Below are positions 16,313-18,439 of a stretch of 18,439 bases of DNA, piece after piece. How positions within the stretch are numbered: the first letter of the stretch is position 1; each line of letters opens with the position of its first letter. The translations under genes were made by a program, and so were the position numbers. The notes below the pieces were generated by a model that searched no databases, was not told the DNA's origin, and saw nothing but the letters and a program-made list of their open reading frames with translations. Origin of the DNA: an archaeon (lineage in GTDB: Archaea; Nanobdellota; Nanobdellia; SCGC-AAA011-G17; GW2011-AR18); assembly GCA_023245565.1 (NCBI GenBank), contig JAHFKB010000019.1, positions 1-18,439 of the forward strand. Direction: 5' to 3'.

Positions 16313-16927
16313 ATGATAAATACAGGTTCAGAAGATCTAAATAAATTCTTAGAAAATTATTCAGAAATAACAAGCATTTACGGAGAAGCAGGTTCAGGTA
16401 AATCAACTTTATGTTTACTTGCAGCAATAGAACAAGCATTAAATAATAAAAAAGTATTATTTCTAGATACAGAAGAAAATTTCTCATTAGAAAGATTTGA
16501 ACAATTATTAAATAATAAAAATAAAGAATGTATAAAAAACATATTAATTCTAAAAGTAAAGAATTTTAATATACAACATCAACAAGTGAAAAACTTAGAA
16601 GAAGTAAAAAATATTTCATTAATTGTCATAGATTCAATAACTCACCATTATAGAAGATTATATAGCAGAGAGCCAGAATTAGCTAAGGGAATGTTAGGTA
16701 AACAATTAAGTATTTTAAATAAAATCTCAAAAAAGATCCCAATATTAATAACATCTCAGGTATATTCAAATATGAATAATGATGTACAAGCTGTAGGAAA
16801 AGATATTTTAATTAAATTCTCAAAAACAATTATAAAATTAGAGAAAAATCCAAGAAAAATAATTAACGAAACAAATAAAAAAGAATGTAAATTTGAAATC
16901 ATTAATGAAGGAATAAAAATAAAATGA
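16313..16927 (+). CDS. radB: RadB-like RecA-fold recombinase/ATPase
   Basis: RadB is the small archaeal RecA/RadA paralogue, a cytoplasmic ATPase that assists or regulates homologous recombination. The 204-residue protein has only the core ATPase domain, close to the usual RadB length of about 210-235. It starts MINTGSEDLNKFLENYSEIT. Walker A is GEAGSGKS (24-31), a strand ending FLDTEENFSLERF (50-62) matches the RecA-family LDTE region, Walker B is LIVIDS (103-108), and LITSQVYSN (145-153) matches the conserved L-xTNQV-type segment. Asp in the GSEDLNKFLE lead replaces the usual G-x-LD element. The ATG follows an AT-rich promoter-like run (atattaaaa, 16281-16289). Its TGA overlaps the next ATG (ATGA), so the two genes are probably cotranslated. 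Bases 16400-16866 are perfectly repeated at 14608-15074. Assignment to RadB rather than another KaiC/RecA-like paralogue is probable. Confidence 0.8.
   Translation: MINTGSEDLNKFLENYSEITSIYGEAGSGKSTLCLLAAIEQALNNKKVLFLDTEENFSLERFEQLLNNKNKECIKNILILKVKNFNIQHQQVKNLEEVKNISLIVIDSITHHYRRLYSREPELAKGMLGKQLSILNKISKKIPILITSQVYSNMNNDVQAVGKDILIKFSKTIIKLEKNPRKIINETNKKECKFEIINEGIKIK
16400..16866 (+). repeat. 467-base perfect direct repeat, copy 2
   Basis: This copy lies inside the intact radB-like gene and matches 14608-15074 exactly by eye. Beyond its right end the copies differ at about one base in five until the stop codons, so the perfect block has a sharp boundary inside a homologous region. That is what a gene-conversion tract or a recombination junction would leave. 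Confidence 0.9.
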
Positions 16928-17871
16928 TGGAAAAAAATAATTTAATAAAAATAATATTATTAGAAGCAGTATTAGTAATTTACTTGTCAATATTTATAAC
17001 AAATGATTATTTAGAAGATCACAAGGATGGATTACTATCGAGTAAAATTTATACTGGGGCTTTAGAACCAAAAAGTTACTTAATAACAAATTTTCAACCA
17101 TTAGAAAATTCATTTAGCAAATTTATTCAAAACAAAAATTATAATATATCTATTTATGTAGAAAATCTAAGAAATGGAGTAAGTTTTTCAATAAATGGAA
17201 AGGAAAACGCCTTCCCAGCAAGTTTAAACAAAATCCCAATTGCAGTTCTAATTATGCAAGAAGTGGAAAAAGGAAATATAAAATTAGATCAAAAAATAAA
17301 TATAGAAAAATTTAATACGGGATATAATAAAAGTGAAGTTTCAATATCCTTTTTATTGCAAAAAATGTTATCTGAATCAGATAATGAAGCATTTAAAGTT
17401 TTATTTGAATTAGTCAATAAAGAAGAATTAAGTAAATTAATGAATTATTATAATATTGATTTATTAGGGTCTTACTCTGTTAATAATGCTCAAAATTTAT
17501 TAGGGGCAAAAGAAATGTCAAATATGTTCTCAAGTTTATATTTTTCTAGTTTATTAGAAGCTAAAAATTCAGAATACATTCTTGGTTTATTATCGAAAAA
17601 TGAATTAAATATGAAAAATTTCTCTAAGTTGCCAGAAGATGTAAAGTTAGTGGATAAATACGGCGGTTATTATATTGGGAATAAAAAACTCTTCCATGAT
17701 TGTGGTATAATATATTATCAAGATTCAAGAATACTATATTGTATAATGACAAGAGATTTAGATACAGAAAAAGCTGTAGAAGTAACTGCCTCAATAATAC
17801 AAACAATATATAAATATACTAAAGAAAGTAAAATTATTCTAAATGAATACAAAGAAAGAGGATATATTTAA
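16924..17871 (+). CDS. Membrane-anchored class A beta-lactamase / DD-peptidase-fold serine hydrolase
   Basis: The 315-residue protein has one N-terminal hydrophobic helix (about residues 8-26, IKIILLEAVLVIYLSIF), putting the domain outside the cell. The penicillin-recognising fold motifs appear in order: S100-L-N-K103 (FPASLNKIP), S152-D-N (SESDNEAF) and K245-Y-G-G (VDKYGGYY), which stands in for KTG. The rest follows the class A layout, with an N-terminal strand YNISIYVENLRNG and a C-terminal strand plus helix. I see no ExxLN omega-loop motif holding the class A deacylating Glu, so penicillin hydrolysis is doubtful. Acyl transfer or hydrolysis on a peptide, envelope or host-derived substrate is an inference. 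The start ATGATGG overlaps the radB-like stop; ATG at 16927 is equally possible. It overlaps the topoisomerase gene by four bases tail-to-tail. Confidence 0.82.
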   Translation: MMEKNNLIKIILLEAVLVIYLSIFITNDYLEDHKDGLLSSKIYTGALEPKSYLITNFQPLENSFSKFIQNKNYNISIYVENLRNGVSFSINGKENAFPASLNKIPIAVLIMQEVEKGNIKLDQKINIEKFNTGYNKSEVSISFLLQKMLSESDNEAFKVLFELVNKEELSKLMNYYNIDLLGSYSVNNAQNLLGAKEMSNMFSSLYFSSLLEAKNSEYILGLLSKNELNMKNFSKLPEDVKLVDKYGGYYIGNKKLFHDCGIIYYQDSRILYCIMTRDLDTEKAVEVTASIIQTIYKYTKESKIILNEYKERGYI

Positions 17872-18439
17872 GATTCTTTCTTAGGCATCTTCTCTATATA
17901 TTTACATTTAGGATATCCAGGACATGCAAGAAAAGGACCATAAAAACCATTTTTAAGAACTAAAGCTGATCCACAATTAGGACATTTTTTACCTTCAAGT
18001 AATTTATTTAATCTCTCTTCTTCAGCTTTTTTACTTTCACAACTAGGATTTATACATAATTCCTGCGGTTTTCTCTTAGCTCTAAAAACTAAAACCATTG
18101 GATAATTACAAATACTACAATCTTTCTCAGCACTTTTTACTTTTCCATTTTTAGGTAAAGCAAAGGTTGTCTTACATCCTTGTTCATATCTATCACAAGC
18201 AGCAAAAATTCCAAATTTACCCCTTCTCATTTGTAGATTTCCTTCTTTACAACTAGGACATTTTCCAATAAATGCTTCTTTATCTCTAGTTTCAACAGCA
18301 GCTTGTCCTAATTCTTTTCCAATTTCTTTTTCTTTTTTCTTAAAATCACCTAAAGCTTTAGTCAAAAATACTTTAGCATTTTCAATAACTTGATCACCTT
18401 TTATTTTACCTTCTTCAATAGATTCCATATCTTCTTCAA
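17868..18439 (-). CDS. topA: DNA topoisomerase I (type IA), C-terminal zinc-finger part (partial)
   Basis: The frame is open through the right edge, so only the last 189 or so residues are present. The Met at 18428 is internal, not a start: codons before it (EED) continue the sequence. The opening MESIEEGKIKGDQVIENAKV with FLTKALGDFKKKEKEIGKEL is the end of the type IA catalytic domain, where the E-x-IEEGK motif is characteristic. Three zinc modules follow: CPSC with CDRYEQGC, CSIC with CINPSC, and CPNC with ACPGYPKC, the topoisomerase C4 type (FYGPFLACPGYPKC is typical). The enzyme relaxes negative supercoils; the catalytic Tyr lies outside the window. The last residues are MPKKES. Reverse gyrase is unlikely, because its C-terminus normally lacks such a tail of three C4 fingers. 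Confidence 0.9.
   Translation of the reverse strand, partial: EEDMESIEEGKIKGDQVIENAKVFLTKALGDFKKKEKEIGKELGQAAVETRDKEAFIGKCPSCKEGNLQMRRGKFGIFAACDRYEQGCKTTFALPKNGKVKSAEKDCSICNYPMVLVFRAKRKPQELCINPSCESKKAEEERLNKLLEGKKCPNCGSALVLKNGFYGPFLACPGYPKCKYIEKMPKKES

Noticed and set aside
1..18439. tRNA or rRNA genes, CRISPR arrays, insertion sequences
   Set aside because: No cloverleaf-like GC-rich segment, spaced short repeats, transposase motif or terminal inverted repeats were seen; the only long DNA repeat is the radB-like duplication.

Overview
The window looks like a piece of a small, very AT-rich archaeal genome, most likely from the DPANN group (Woesearchaeota/Pacearchaeota-like; lineage is an inference). 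The archaeal signs are a two-ring CDC48 ATPase with its N-domain, flap endonuclease FEN-1 with a PCNA-binding tail, a type 2 methionine aminopeptidase, a RadB-like recombinase, TATA boxes about 26 bases ahead of start codons that lack leaders, and dense packing with stop codons overlapping between convergent genes. No rRNA, tRNA, CRISPR array or transposase was seen.

Layout: (1) Bases 1-7556 hold one giant gene, cut by the left edge, for a membrane protein with three N-terminal hydrophobic segments, roughly 18-19 beta-sandwich (Ig/PKD-like) repeats and a helical C-terminal domain. (2) Bases 7549-9516 hold two housekeeping genes diverging from a 45-base spacer: fen1 (minus) and methionine aminopeptidase (plus). 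(3) Bases 9594-13894, all minus strand, form a likely operon: a zinc-ribbon/AbrB-fold regulator, cdc48 carrying a 495-residue homing-endonuclease intein in its second ATPase ring, and a 50-residue two-helix membrane protein whose start lies one base after the cdc48 stop. The regulator's promoter carries two GTATAC sites, suggesting autoregulation. (4) Bases 13984-17871, plus strand, are an accessory-looking stretch: an unknown 154-residue protein, a broken ORF fused to a headless copy of a radB-like gene, an unknown 175-residue protein, a membrane-anchored cupredoxin, a decayed fragment of a membrane protein on the other strand, the intact radB-like gene, and a membrane-anchored class A beta-lactamase/DD-peptidase-fold protein overlapping it by four bases. 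(5) Bases 17868-18439 are the zinc-finger C-terminus of DNA topoisomerase I, cut by the right edge.

The most interesting points are the giant repeat protein; the intein placed immediately after the D2 pore-loop-1 motif of CDC48; a perfect 467-base direct repeat (14608-15074 = 16400-16866, by eye) inside the radB-like gene and its truncated copy, whose recombination would release a 1.8-kb circle carrying a complete radB-like gene and the cupredoxin; and two short pieces of real coding sequence (9594-9746 and 16104-16283) that length cut-offs would miss.
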